Source of the DNA: Carettochelys insculpta
Lineage: Eukaryota; Chordata; Testudines; Carettochelyidae
Length of the DNA stretch: 64,000 nt
Direction of reading: 5' to 3'
Assembly: GCF_033958435.1 (NCBI RefSeq)
Contig: NC_134137.1
Location: 319,237,501-319,301,500, forward strand
In this document: in pieces, positions 12,375 to 23,061 of the stretch
Layout of the letters: each line of letters begins with the position of its first letter
How positions within the stretch are numbered: position 1 is the first letter of the stretch
Notes under the pieces: model-generated
The model's database searches: none
What the model was told of the DNA's origin: nothing
The model's input: only the letters and a program-made list of their open reading frames with translations
Translations under genes and position numbers: made by a program

Positions 12375-13208
12375 TCAACGGCTTGTTGGTGCTCCTCTGT
12401 TCAGTTCCACTGGGTGGCCTTGCGCACACACTCCTGTTACGATGGTGTTTAGGGCAGCTTGAACGGTTGGTTCATCTGATTCCAAGATCATAACGTCGTC
12501 GATGTAGTGGTAGCAGGCCGTCTGGTCAGGGAGGTCCAGACGCTCCAGATCGGCTTGCACTAGCTAATGGCAGATCATCGGGGAGTGCTCAAAGCCCTGT
12601 GGTAACACAGTAAACGTGTACTGCTTTGTTAGCCACGTGAAGGCAAACTGCTCTTGACTCTCAGGATGAATGTCAATAGAGAAAAACACATTGGCCAGGT
12701 CTATGACGGCATGCCATGGCAAGGCCGCCATGGTGATGCGCTCCAGGATGGTAACCATGTCCAGAACTACGGCCATTAGCTCCAGGGTTACCTTATTGAG
12801 CTCCTGATAGTCCACTGTCATGCGCCACGATCCATCCGGCTTCTTCACTGGCCAGATGGGGCTGTTGAAGGCGCTCAGCGTGAGGCAAATAATCTCCACC
12901 TCTAGCAATGCAGCAATAGCGTCACTAATCTTGTGCTCTCCACCAGGAATGCGGTACTGCTTCACTGACACCAGAGTCTGGGGGACCGGCAGGCACACAG
13001 GGTTCCATTTGGGATGTTCCCACAGTAGGGGCTCCACAGTTCTGATTGCCCGAATGTACTGGGGGTGCTCAAAGGCAAACAGCCCATACTGCGTATCCAC
13101 ACACTGGTCACGCAAGACATCCATTCCAATGATGTATTCACCTAAAGGTGCAGCCAGCACAGTCACCCGAAAGGGAGGGGCTTTCCCCAGCGTTAGGGTG
13201 ACCTCCAC
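12375..13208 (-). pseudogene. ERV-L reverse transcriptase remnant
   Basis: Two adjoining frames. The first (13208-12564) follows an in-frame TAG and carries the end of protease (GEYIIGMDVL), then RT blocks: FNSPIWPVKKPDGSWRMTVD, AVIDLANVFFSI (first catalytic Asp) and FTVLPQGFEHSP. The second frame (12560-12375) contains YHYIDDVMI with the catalytic Asp pair. The order and wording resemble ERV-L pol. The frame break between the blocks, the stop, and missing sequence downstream make it non-coding. Confidence 0.82.
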
Positions 13209-13403
13209 CTAATAAGCGGTGGTCTCTGCTCCTCCAAGGCCTTGCACGACCACCGCGTGACCCGCAGTCTGGGTAGAATGCAGAATGGTCACCTTGGCTC
13301 CAGTGTCTAACAGAGCTAGCACATGCTGCTCCCCTCCCCGGGGCCACTTGATGGTTAATGGGATGAATGGGCGCCGGTCCTCTGCTACCTGTTGCACCGC
13401 CAC
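13209..13403 (-). pseudogene. ERV-L protease remnant
   Basis: Contains VLALLDTGAKVTIL, the DTGA active-site motif of retroviral aspartic proteases. It lies in the -1 frame relative to gag and overlaps its last codons, then ends at a TAG (13211-13209) in the same frame as the RT that follows. The stop is more likely decay than programmed read-through, because later frames are also broken. Confidence 0.72.
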
Positions 13404-14671
13404 AGCCCGTACCGTAGGGGACCCGCCTCCCCATCACTTCCTATGCCTATGACAGCCTCTAACTGCATCAACGTCCCAACCAAGTCACCTACATTCCCGC
13501 CCGCTGCCATGACCACAGCCATAAGGGAGGCCTTCAGCTCGAGAGGGGCAAGGCATAACAGAGTGGCCTTGATGGATTTCTGGACCGCTACATTGTCCGG
13601 TCCCAAGTCGATGAAAGCCACAGCCCACGCCATGCCCAGCTGCCGCAGCACACTCACCCCTTCTGGGATCGTACGCCAGGGCCTCACCAGTGCTTCCAGT
13701 TCCCCTGGGGACGGGTAGACCTGGTCCACCACCGCAATTAACCAGTGGTAGAGGGACTGCGCTTCCATGGAGTTTCCCTGTGCATCAGTAAGACCTTGCA
13801 TAGTCTGCAGCGCCTGTCTGACCTGTGAATCCTGGGACAACATGCCCATCTGGTGGAGTTCCGCAAGCAGCAGCAACACAGTGTTTCCTGCGTTGTCCCA
13901 TACACGCACTAGCCAGGCCAACAGGCCTTCCCCTGGCTCCTGCTTAAAACTCTTCACCATCTCCTGCAACTCACTTGTCTTAAACGTTCGCCAGACCTCA
14001 TTGCAGCGACCTCCTTCTGCCCTCAACTCCTGAATGGGGCGCGCCTGTCTCAGGTCGGTTTGCACAGCCTCCCCGTTCACCTTCACCTCCTCCTCCTCCT
14101 TCTCCTCAGATGAGGAAGAGCTCCAAATGTTCCCATCCCAGGTCTCAGGGTCCCAAGTGGCTAGCGCAAGGACCGCACGCACTTGGGCCGTCAACACCGG
14201 TGCTTTCGCTAATTTCACGCGCCACCAATTCGCAACTCTCGCTGCCAACACCTCACAACGATGGGTTAACTCTTGCGTCCTTTCAGACTGCGAGGTAACC
14301 ACCTCCTGCACTATTGCCCGCACATCCACCAAATAGCGACATTCCTGCTCCTTCCCCGCCAGCACCTTCTGCAGGCGGAGAAGCTCCTCATCCAGGGCCC
14401 GGAGGGCAGTTATGAAAAGCCATGCTACCTCTCCCACTGCCCTTTTTTCCGTCCCTCGCCGGCGGCTCAGCTGCAGCTGACGCAACCCCCCTTCTACCTG
14501 TACTGGCGTCACGCCTGCCACCTCCTGCAACTCTGGCCAGTCTGCCGGGGCTGCCCAACAGGCCATCATCTGCACTACTGGCCCCCATCGCTCTGTCGAG
14601 GGCCATCCTGGTATGCGCTGCAGGGACAGCGCTGGCTTCCCTGCCTCCCCTGCATTCGACCAAAAAGGCAT
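13385..14671 (-). CDS. ERV-L gag-like frame (428 codons), old provirus
   Basis: Open frame directly downstream of the PBS in provirus order. It is rich in Leu, Glu and Ala. It includes a Ser/Glu acidic cluster near residue 190 and, around residues 240-300, an EMVKSFKQEPGEGLLAWLVR stretch like the capsid region of vertebrate retroviral Gag. No CCHC zinc knuckle is visible. The frame is surprisingly intact for a provirus whose pol is ruined. It ends at TAG, with protease in the -1 frame. Identification rests on position and weak capsid resemblance. Confidence 0.65.
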   Translation of the reverse strand: MPFWSNAGEAGKPALSLQRIPGWPSTERWGPVVQMMACWAAPADWPELQEVAGVTPVQVEGGLRQLQLSRRRGTEKRAVGEVAWLFITALRALDEELLRLQKVLAGKEQECRYLVDVRAIVQEVVTSQSERTQELTHRCEVLAARVANWWRVKLAKAPVLTAQVRAVLALATWDPETWDGNIWSSSSSEEKEEEEVKVNGEAVQTDLRQARPIQELRAEGGRCNEVWRTFKTSELQEMVKSFKQEPGEGLLAWLVRVWDNAGNTVLLLLAELHQMGMLSQDSQVRQALQTMQGLTDAQGNSMEAQSLYHWLIAVVDQVYPSPGELEALVRPWRTIPEGVSVLRQLGMAWAVAFIDLGPDNVAVQKSIKATLLCLAPLELKASLMAVVMAAGGNVGDLVGTLMQLEAVIGIGSDGEAGPLRYGLWRCNR

Positions 14672-14684
14672 CGTACCTGGAGAA

Positions 14685-14702
14685 CCCTGCTCGCTGTGCC
14701 AA
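14685..14702 (-). promoter_or_regulatory. Primer binding site of the ERV-L provirus
   Basis: Just inside the 5' LTR the minus strand reads TGGCACAGCGAGCAGGG. The TGG plus a tRNA-3'-end-like sequence is the expected primer site, beginning one base inside the LTR end. A Ser-type tRNA would fit the discriminator base, but I could not assign the tRNA with confidence. Confidence 0.6.
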
Positions 14703-14703
14703 T

Positions 14704-15150
14704 TGTAGCCAACCAGGCTCGGGTTCCCCAGAAACGAGGCTGCACCCAGAAGGCAAGTGCTATATTTGGTTTATTGAAAGCGCGTGACACCTGCGACGGG
14801 AGCCCCGGAGACGCCGCAGTCACCAGTGGGGGAAAACCCGACGCGTCGGAGCTTTGCTCGGGGAGAGGCTCTGTAACAGGCCTCCTAACACTAGCTGATA
14901 AAGCTGAACTCATTAACTAAGATTGCCTAAAATTGCCTATGCATTTCTTATCACTATCTCTTGTGGCCTACTGCCAGCGTAGCCTTGAAGTCTTTGCAAG
15001 CAAGCCTTGTTTGCAGTTGTTGCCATGGCAGGGTTAGTTGTTTTGCAGCTTTTCACCTTGCAGAGACTGGTCTGTTTGGAATTCTCCTGAGGATTCACAG
15101 AGGGGTCGGACTGCACTCTCGACCGTTACAATGTCTTCTCACACCCTACA
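14704..15150 (-). repeat. 5' LTR of the ERV-L provirus
   Basis: Copy of the 3' LTR with the same TG...CA ends. A 2-bp indel lies near 14920, and scattered substitutions often fall at CpG-type sites. It contains the TGGTTTATTG segment near 14768, shared with the other LTR. Confidence 0.85.
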
Positions 15151-15475
15151 TAGTACAACTGCACACAAAGTGCAATTTAGAATAGTGCTCAGCTGTTTTG
15201 AAATTGAGCGTCTGCACACAATAGTTTGTGTTGAAAGAGAGCCATTGGATGCACTCTGGCTTATTTCAAAATAGGCTCTATTCCCTGTTCAGACAACCTC
15301 TATTTTTAAATACCTATCTCAAAATAGGCGCTATTCCTTGTACAATGAGGTTTTCCAATTTCAAAATAAGTCAAACGCTATTTTCAAATTATTTTGTAGT
15401 AGGGGTTGCCTCGTGTCGACGCTAGGAAAGTTGTTTTGAAATAATGTGTTATTTTAAAATAACTTTGCTGTAGAA

Positions 15476-17112
15476 AGCACAGTGGCAAACTGTAGCTGAC
15501 TGCACCCGTGGAGCATGGGAGAAGCAGGGATTGAGTCATAGTTTGGTCCCTGCTTCCTGGCAGTGTACAGTTACATGTTGTCCAATGGAATGGATTGTCA
15601 GGTGCCAAGCAAGCCCCATATGAGCACTTGTTTTGGAGCAAGAATTTATTCCCTGAACTACTGTCACATATAAAAGGTGGTAGAAAATAGCAAACTCCAC
15701 TTAGTGCCACCACAGGTTCTGCTTTTAGAGAAATGCCACTTCTGTTATTTCTGATGGAGGGACAGAGTCTTTTCTTCTAGTTCACATCTATTGTTACAGT
15801 GGCCATGGACTTCGTATTATGTGGCACGTTTTGAGTCATTCTGAAAGCATGGTGAGGATTGTGATAGCTTAGAGTGGAATGAAGATAATCTGAAAATAGC
15901 TCTTTAAAAATAAAGTTGGCAAATTATCATACTTGAGCCAAAAAATGCAGCTGTCAGCTTCAAAACAATGCTGGGGAATGCCACTCATGAAGGTGAAAGG
16001 AGTGAATCTAAGTTTTAAAAATGACAATAAGGGGTTCCAAGTTGTCTGTGTTTTAATTTCAGTTTCATCCAACATCTCACTAATGGTGTTTGGAACTGAT
16101 TAACATCTTATTTCTTCCCATCCATCACCTTTAAATTCACTTTTTCACAAGAAATAGAAGACAAACACTTTAAAAACAATCTCCACCATAATTTCCACAC
16201 TGGCTCAAGCTAGCGGTCCCTCTGATCCAGGAGTGAAGTCTATCTGACTCTGTCTGGATATTCCTGAGGAAGGGGTAACCCCTAATACCTCTATAATGTG
16301 CAGTTTTTCATTAGGGAAGTTTTATTTGCTATCCCATCTCATGTGGTCTCAGCTGTTGGCTGAGTCTTGAAGCCCCTCTGTAGCTTTATGATCCATAGTG
16401 CAACTTTGAGTAACTCTCTCCCTACACATGCAAATGTAGTCTGGGCCCCCAACTCTGTCTTAATTCAAATCTGTGTTTAAAGACTTGCATCTTCTGTGGC
16501 ACTCATAAGAAGAGTCACTATTAATAACAATAATTAATATATAATATAGAAAAAAGAGCTTCAGTTGGTATAAAGTGGAGGTAGCTCCATTGACTTTATT
16601 CAATGCAGTAATTCCTAACTGGTTTATCCTCTTCCAGGCACTTTCTTTTTATTCAGTGTCTTTCTCTTTTATGCTGTAAGTTCGTCAAATGAGAGACTGT
16701 ATTTTGTGTCATGTACAAGATCAGTGCCGTTAATGATGCTTATCAAATTGTGTAGAATTCTATTCTTCTCTAAGTTTTTACTAATAGTATTTCTCTTTTT
16801 TTTTTTAAAAAAATCTGCCTTTCATGTGATTTTCTTCTCTCTCATCACTTTTGTCTTGAAGTCAGCTATTTCTTTGCTGTGTGATGAGTTGAATTCAGTT
16901 ATTCCCTGCCTTTGAAGTCAATCAAGCTGCTTTTATTACAGTGGTAAACTAGGCTTGCAGAGCAACCAGGGGGCAAAGGGTGGAGGCATCCATAGAGCTA
17001 AGACTTGCTTCCAGGCACACGTAAGGGATCCATGAATTGGGGCAGGGGTAGGATTCAACCCTGACTCTGCCAAAGGATCCCAAACATAACCAGTAGGAGA
17101 GGAATGAGTCTC
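15476..17112. other. No recognised gene; one ancient-repeat trace
   Basis: Mostly AT-rich unique-looking sequence. Near 16560-16620 the words GTTGGTATAAAGTGGAGGTAG and GCTCCATTGACTT resemble the ancient palindromic amniote repeat better seen at 27.97 kb. No coding frame is supported. Confidence 0.4.
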
Positions 17113-17115
17113 ATG

Positions 17116-17826
17116 GGCTACGTCTACACGTGCAGCCAACATCGAAATAGCTTATTTCGATGTTGCGACATCGAAATAGGCTATTTCGATGAATAACGTC
17201 TACACGTCCTCCAGGGCTGGCAACGTCGATGTTCAACTTCGACGTTGCTCAGCCCAACATCGAAATAGGCACAGCGAGGGAACGTCTACACTTCAAAGTA
17301 GCACACATCGAAATAGGGATGCCAGGCACAGCTGCAGACAGGGTCACAGGGCGGACTCAACAGCCAGCCGCTCCCTTAAAGGGCCCCTCCCAGACACAGT
17401 TGCACTAAACAACACAAGATACACAGAGCTGACAACTGGTTGCAGACCCTGTGCCTGCAGCATAGATCCCCAGCTGCCGCAGAAGCAGCCAGAAGCCCTG
17501 GGCTAAGGGCTGCTGCCCACAGTGACCATAGAGCCCCACAGGGGCTGGAGAGAGAGCATCTCTCAACCCCCCAGCTGATGGCCGCCATGGAGGACCCAGC
17601 AATTTCGACGTTGCGGGACGCGGATCGTCTACACGGTCCCTACTTCGAGGTTGAATGTCGAAGTAGGGCGCTATTCCTATCTCCTGATGAGGTTAGCGGC
17701 TTCGACGTCTCGCCGCCTAACGTCGAAGTTAACTTCAAAATAGCGCCCGACGCGTGTAGACGTGACGGGCGCTATTTCGAAGTTGGTGCCGCTACTTCGA
17801 AGTAGCGTGCACGTGTAGACGCAGCC
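17116..17826 (+). mobile_element. 711-bp Harbinger-derived MITE, copy 2
   Basis: Same length and structure as the copy at 42-752. The 3-bp duplication ATG lies at 17113-17115 and 17827-17829. It keeps the transposase-start region near 17455, where the start codon is changed to ATA. Long palindromic ends are made of TATTTCGATG/CATCGAAATA units. Confidence 0.88.
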
Positions 17827-17829
17827 ATG

Positions 17830-18250
17830 GAGGGCTCTGGTCTGCTCTGTTTGGCTTACTGCTATTTAGTATCACTGCAGTGTGATAGCTGTCATTGTGT
17901 TTTTGCCTGCATTAGTTACATTGGGCAGCTTCTGTTCTGATTCCAACAGCTCTTTTTTGTTTTTGTTTGTTTTTAACTGGGTTCAGAGATGCTCAGTCTC
18001 TTAGTTCTCTTAACTATAGGACATAAACTTCAGTCGTGACTTGCGTGCATATTGCATTGAGATTCAGAAGATAAAAGACACAATATTAATTCCTCCTTTG
18101 ATAGCACAAAATCTGTTTTATATTTACTTCCATGGCCCCATCGCTTTAATATCTGAAAGCTTCACAATCATGAATAAATTTCTCCTTATAACCACTGCAT
18201 GATTGTGAAAGGCTGGGGAGAGGCTATGTGTGAGAGGTGGATTGAGGAAC
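17830..18250. other. No recognised gene or element
   Basis: AT-rich spacer between a MITE and a Penelope hairpin. Nothing supported. Confidence 0.5.
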
Positions 18251-18268
18251 AAAGTTATCCTTGATAAG

Positions 18269-18431
18269 TAACAGAGATAGCTGTGTTTGTCTATATACTA
18301 TCAAAACAAAAAAGCAGTCCAGTAGCACTTTAAAGACTAACACAATAATTAATTAGGTGGTGAGCTTTGGTACCACCTAATAAATTATTTTGTTAGTCTT
18401 CAAAGTGCTACTGGACTGCTTTTCTGTTTTG
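18269..18431. mobile_element. Short Penelope hairpin insertion
   Basis: Two inverted terminal arms (CAGTCCAGTAGCACTTTAAAG and its complement) meet at about 18375. The flanks at 18251-18268 and 18432-18449 share a degraded ~18-bp duplication beginning AAAGTTA. Confidence 0.72.
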
Positions 18432-18449
18432 AAAGTTAGCTTTGGAAGA

Positions 18450-19160
18450 CTGAAGAGGTTCCAGAGGACTGGAAAAGGGCAAATATAGTGCTTATCTACA
18501 AAAAGGGAAATAAAGATACACCGGGGAATTATAGACTAGTCAGCTTAACTTCTGTACCCAAGAAGTTAATGGAGCAAATAATTAAGCAATTAATCAATGG
18601 AAGAAATTACCTGGGGAGGTTATTGAAACAGTATCACTGGAGATTTTTAAGAGCAGGTTAGACCAGTGGTTCTCAGTCAGGGCTACAGGTACTATTGGCG
18701 GGTACATAGACATCTTCTGGGGTACATCAACTCATCTGGCTTAATTTTACAACAGGCTACACAGTACTAGCAAAGTCAGTACAAACTAAAGTTTCATAGC
18801 AACAAAGACTTGTTTATACTTGTCTATATATTACATATTGAAATGTAAGCACAGTATCTATAGTCCAATTTATTTTCTCATAAGAGGTGAAAATGAACAA
18901 TTGTTCAGGAATAGTGCGCTTTTCCTGCATCATTTTTGTAAAGCAAATAGTTTTTAAGTGAGATGAAACTTGGGGGTGCAGAAAACACACCAAGCTCCTG
19001 AAAGGGCTACAACAGTCTGGAAAGGGCAAGAGCCCCTAGGTTAGGCAAACTACTGTCAGGGATAGTTCAGTTAATACTCAGTCTTGCCATGAGTGCAGGG
19101 AACTGGCCTAGATGACCTCTTGAGTTCCTTCCCAGTCCGACAATTCTGTGATTCACTACC
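18450..19160 (+). mobile_element. CR1 LINE 3' fragment, split by an insert
   Basis: The first piece (about 18475-18620) reads as CR1 RT (encoding WKRANIVLIYKKGNKDTPGN). It is followed by an abutting piece of the 3' untranslated end. The CR1 end resumes after the insert at 19039, with GGGATAGTTCAG, GAACTGGCCTAGATGACCTC and CAATTCTGTGATTC, the typical CR1 terminus. It is 5'-truncated and internally deleted. Confidence 0.8.
18664..19038. mobile_element. 375-bp insertion in CR1, hAT-like
   Basis: It begins CAGTGGTTCTCAG, like many hAT ends, and is flanked by the 8-bp duplication GGTTAGAC/GGTTAGGC (18656-18663, 19039-19046). The right end, GAGCCCCTA, does not complement the left end, so either the terminus has decayed or this is another class. 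The interior is AT-rich without coding content. Confidence 0.6.
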
Positions 19161-19680
19161 TAGGGAAAGATTGAAGAATATCTGTTGCTTCCCAGAACTG
19201 ATTTCCCACTTCAATTATGCCACCTTTGCACCAGTGCAACACATCAGAAACAAAGGACTTACACCAGCATAAAAAGTGAGTAGCACAACAATAAATCAGA
19301 CCCCATAATGGCTAAATCTTTTTGCAATAATTAGAGAGAATATTCTGTTCACCAGTAGATGAGAGCCACAAAGGAACACAAGATATCTAAGTAGTCAGTA
19401 CCAAGGAGAACGCATTCTGGAAATATGGCATTTTTGCTGATTAACTCCCTTAATAATCTGCTTGGCTGTACCATAAATATCCCAACTCTTTTGTAAATGG
19501 CATATGGTATAACCAACGCCAGTTTATAGTAACTTCTCACATTGCAAGAAAACATTGTATTCTGCTTCTCTCTTTTACTTATGCTATGTTAAAGGACATT
19601 AAAACACATTCAAAATAAATGTACATAATTTGTATTTTGCAAAATGTTATAGCTTTTCAATATGCAGGTCATCTCGGTGG
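19161..19680. other. No recognised gene or element
   Basis: AT-rich spacer. No element ends or coding frame supported. Confidence 0.5.
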
Positions 19681-19688
19681 CATTTGAT

Positions 19689-19906
19689 CAGAGGCGGAAA
19701 AGGTACCCAAAAAGTTACTTGAGTAAAAGTGCTGCTGCTTTCACTTCTGGATAATGAGTATAATCAAGATGTGATGTGTGTCTGTGCACTTTTACTCCAG
19801 TAGTTTCTGTATGGACACTGGTGACTTTTCCTGAAGCAGCCCCTCCCACTCCCCCTTGAGCTGTACTTTTACTCAAGTAACTTTTTGGGTACTTTTCCCA
19901 CCTCTG
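19689..19906. mobile_element. 218-bp hAT MITE with long terminal inverted repeats
   Basis: The ends CAGAGGCGGAAAAGGTACCC and CAGAGGTGGGAAAAGTACCC (inverted) remain complementary for about 40 bases, through a TTACTTGAGTAAAAGT core. The 8-bp duplication is CATTTGAT/CATTTGGT (19681-19688, 19907-19914). Both features match hAT. There is no coding capacity. Confidence 0.85.
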
Positions 19907-20129
19907 CATTTGGTAAACATATTCTATGAAAAATAATCATTTAATACAATTCTCTGGCTCCCCTTCATCTATTCTTGGGCATATATCGCACAATCATATT
20001 TTTAATCATTTTGATAAAGATATTTAGTATATATTTTTCAAACCTAAACATAAATATGTAAAGGCAATTTAAACCCACATTTTATTTAATTCTTATATTT
20101 TTTATGATGACTTACATCTTTTAAATACT

Positions 20130-23061
20130 AACAGAGAGTAAGCCATGCTAGTCTATACACTATCAAAACAAAAAGCAGTCAAGTAGCACTTTAAAGACTA
20201 GCAAAATAGTTTATTAGGTGAGCTTTCGTGGGACAGACCCACTTCTTCAGACCATAGTCAGACCAGAACAGACTCAATATTTAAGACACAGAGAACCAAA
20301 AACAGTAAGCAAGGAGGACAAATCAGAAAAAGATAATCAAGATGTGCAAATCAGAGAGTGGAGGGGTGGGGGGGAAGATCAAGAATTAGATTGAGTTAAG
20401 TATGCAAACGAGCCACTATAGTGACTCAGAAAGTTCACATCCTGATTTAAACCACGTGTTAATGTTCCGAATTTGAATATAAATGTCAATTCATCTGTTT
20501 CCCTTTCTACAAAGGAGCGATAATTTCTTTTCAGTAACACACATACCTTGAGGTCATTGACAGAATGGCCCATTCCATTAAAATGTTGACTAACTGGTTT
20601 ATGGATCTGGAGTGTTTTAATGTCTGATTTGTGCCCGTTGACCCTTTGTCTAAGGGAGTTAGAAGTCTGTCCAATATACAAAGCATCTGGGCATTGTTGA
20701 CACATGATGGCATATATGATGTTAGTAGAGGAGCATGAGAAAGTTCCCGTGATTCTGTGAGTAACCTGGTTAGGTCCAGTGATGGTATTTCCAGAGAAGA
20801 TATGTGGACAAAGCTGGCAGCGGGCTTTGTTGCAGGGAAAGGTTCCAGGACTGGTGTTCCTGGGGTATAGACTGTGGCTGTTAGTAAGGATCCTCATGAG
20901 GTTGGGAGGTTGTCTGTAGGAGAGAACAGGCATGTCACCCAGGGCCTTCTGGAGTGTAGCATCCTGATTAAGAATAGGTTGTAGGTCTTTAATAATTCGT
21001 TGCAGTGGTCTGAGTTGGGGGCTGTAGGTGATGACCAATGGTGTTCTGTTCTTGGCTTTTTTGGGCTGATCTTGGAGTAGCTGGTTTCTGGGTATGCGTC
21101 TGGCCCTGTCGATTTGTTTTTTTACTTCTCCTGGTGGGTAATTCAGGTTTATGAATATTTGGTAAAGTTCTTCTAGTTTTCGGTCTCTGTCAGTTGGATC
21201 AGAGCAAATGCGATTATACCTAAAGAGCTTGACTGTAAACAATGGATCTAGTCACATGTGCAGGATGGAAACTAGAAGGGTGTAGATAAGTATAGTGATC
21301 AGTAGGCTTTCGGTACAGTGTGGTGCTGATCAGGCCATCCTTGATTAGTACTGTAGTGTCCAGGAAATGTATCTCTTGCATGTTGTAATCGAGGCATAAG
21401 TTGATGGTGGGGTGTAGATTGTTAAAGTCTCTGTGGAATTCTTCTAGAGCCTCTGTACCATGGGTCCAAATCATAAAGATGTCATCAATGTATCTTAAGT
21501 AGAGGAGTGGTAATAGGGGACGAGAGCTGAGGAATCATTGTTCCAGGTCAGCCATAAATATATTAGCATATTGTGGGACCATGCGGGTGCCCATAGCAGT
21601 TCCGCTAATCTGGAGGTATAAATTGTCCCCAAAACGGAAATGGTTGTGTGTGAGAACAAAGTAGCAGAGGTCAGACACCAGATTGGCTGTGGTGGCATCA
21701 GGGATGGTGTTCCTGATTGCTTGTAATCCGTCTTTATGTGGAATATCAGTGTACAGAGCCTCTACATTCATTGTGGCAAGGATGGCATTATCAGGAACTT
21801 TTCCGATGTTTTGTAATTTCCTCAGGAAGTCGGTGGTATCTCGGATATAGCTGGGAGCGTTGGTGGCATAGGGTTTGAGGAGGGAGTCCACGTGACTGGA
21901 TAGTCCGGTGGTAAGGGTGCCAATACGTGAAATGATAGGGCGACCAGGGTTTCCAGGTTTGTGGATTTTGGGAAGTAAATAGAATAATCCTGACTGCGGC
22001 TCAGATGGTGTGTCTGAGTTAATGAGGTCCCGAGCAGCAGCAGGGAGTTCCTTCAGTAGTTGTTATAATTTTCTTTGGAATTCCAAAGTGGGATCAGCGG
22101 AGAGAGGTCTGTAAAATGTGGTGTTGGAGAGTTGTCTGGCTGCCTCCTGTTCATAGTCTGGTTTATTCAGGATGACAACAGCACCCCCTTTGTCAGCTGG
22201 TTCGATTATGACGTCTTGGTTATTTTTGAGACTCTGGACAGCATAGCGTTCAGCATAGTTGAGATTGTGTCTCCTTTGGCATTGTTTGTGTATAATGTCA
22301 GACTGAGCATGGTTGTGGAAGCAGTGTACGTAGAAGTCCAGACTTTCACTATGACCTTCAGGGGGAGTCCACGTAGAGTTCTTCTTTTGTTGTTGGTGGG
22401 GGGGTCGAGAGAGTCAGACTGTTGTTCATAGGTGTGCTGGAAAAATTCCGTTAGACAGAGGCGGCAAAAGAAGGCTTCAAGGTCCCCACAGAATTGTATT
22501 AAGTTCATGGGGGAAGTAGGTTGCATAAATTATTAAACAAAGTAAATGGGCCTGATAAGCTACACTGCAACATGCTGTCATTTGCTTGGAATATTTTCTC
22601 TATGATTGTTATTAAATTTATTCTTTCCAAATGGCAAACATTGCACAATTCCTAAAGTACAACACACAGTATTTAAAAGAAAAAGCAGTCAAGTAGCACT
22701 TTAAAGGCTAGCAAAATAGTTTATTAGGTGAGCTTTCGTGGGACAGACCCACTTCTTCAGACCATAGTCAGACCAGACCAGACTCAATATTTAAGACACA
22801 GAGAACCAAAAACAGTAAGCAAGGAGAACAAATCAGAAAAAGATAATCAAGGTGTGCAAATCCACCCCTCCACTCTCTGATTTGCTCACCTTGATTATCT
22901 TTTTCTGATTTGTTCTCCTTGCTCACTGTTTTTGGTTCTCTGCGTCTTAAATATTGAGTGTGTTCTGGTCTGGCTATGGTCTGAAGAAGTGGGTCTGTCC
23001 CACGGAAGCTCACCTAATAAACTATTTTGCTAGTCTTTAAAGTGCTACTTGACTGCTTTTT
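20130..23061 (-). mobile_element. Long Penelope-like element (RT plus GIY-YIG)
   Basis: Retroelement encoding a reverse transcriptase followed by a GIY-YIG endonuclease, which defines Penelope-like elements. The coding strand is minus, 3' end at the low coordinate. It is flanked by the 12-bp duplication CTTTTAAATACT (20118-20129, 23062-23073). Its 5' side ends in an inverted terminal repeat that also contains a reversed copy of the neighbouring host DNA (see 22519-23222). The coding part runs 22526-20379 with few breaks. Confidence 0.87.
20379..22526 (-). pseudogene. Penelope RT-GIY-YIG polyprotein frame
   Basis: N-terminal part (22526-22206): NLIQFCGDLEAFF start and a basic linker. RT core (21891-21220): a VEALYTDIPHKDG segment (catalytic Asp block), QISGTAMGTRM, and YIDDIFMIW with the Asp pair at about 21490. 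The C-terminal frame (21242-20379) ends with a cysteine-bearing linker (CQLCPHIF) and the GIY-YIG domain: CQQCPDALYIGQTSNSLRQR, later ERETDELTFIFKFGTL. Breaks: a frame change near 22205, a TGA before the YIDD block (probably from a CpG Arg codon) and a one-base insertion near 21240. The length (~715 codons) is close to full for the family. It is probably recently dead. Confidence 0.85.

Larger units (their letters stand above)
11272..15150 (-). mobile_element. ERV-L-type endogenous retrovirus, internally deleted
   Basis: Old endogenous retrovirus on the minus strand: 5' LTR 15150-14704, PBS, gag, protease, RT, polypurine tract, 3' LTR 11719-11272. The target duplication is TAGCA (11267-11271) versus TAGTA (15151-15155), 5 bp with one change, as expected for ERV-L-type elements. 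The internal part is only about 2.98 kb. No integrase, dUTPase or env frame is visible, so a large 3' deletion has removed them. The LTRs differ at about 20 sites by eye (roughly 95-96% identity). It cannot be functional. Confidence 0.85.
11191..15475. mobile_element. TCTACAC MITE split by the ERV-L provirus
   Basis: Outer pieces 11191-11271 (GGCTACATCTACACAGCAG start) and 15151-15475 (repeated TTTCAAAATAG words, ending near CTTTGCTGTAG) appear to be one old MITE interrupted by the provirus. The ends are only partly complementary and the right terminus looks eroded, so the right limit is approximate. Confidence 0.5.
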
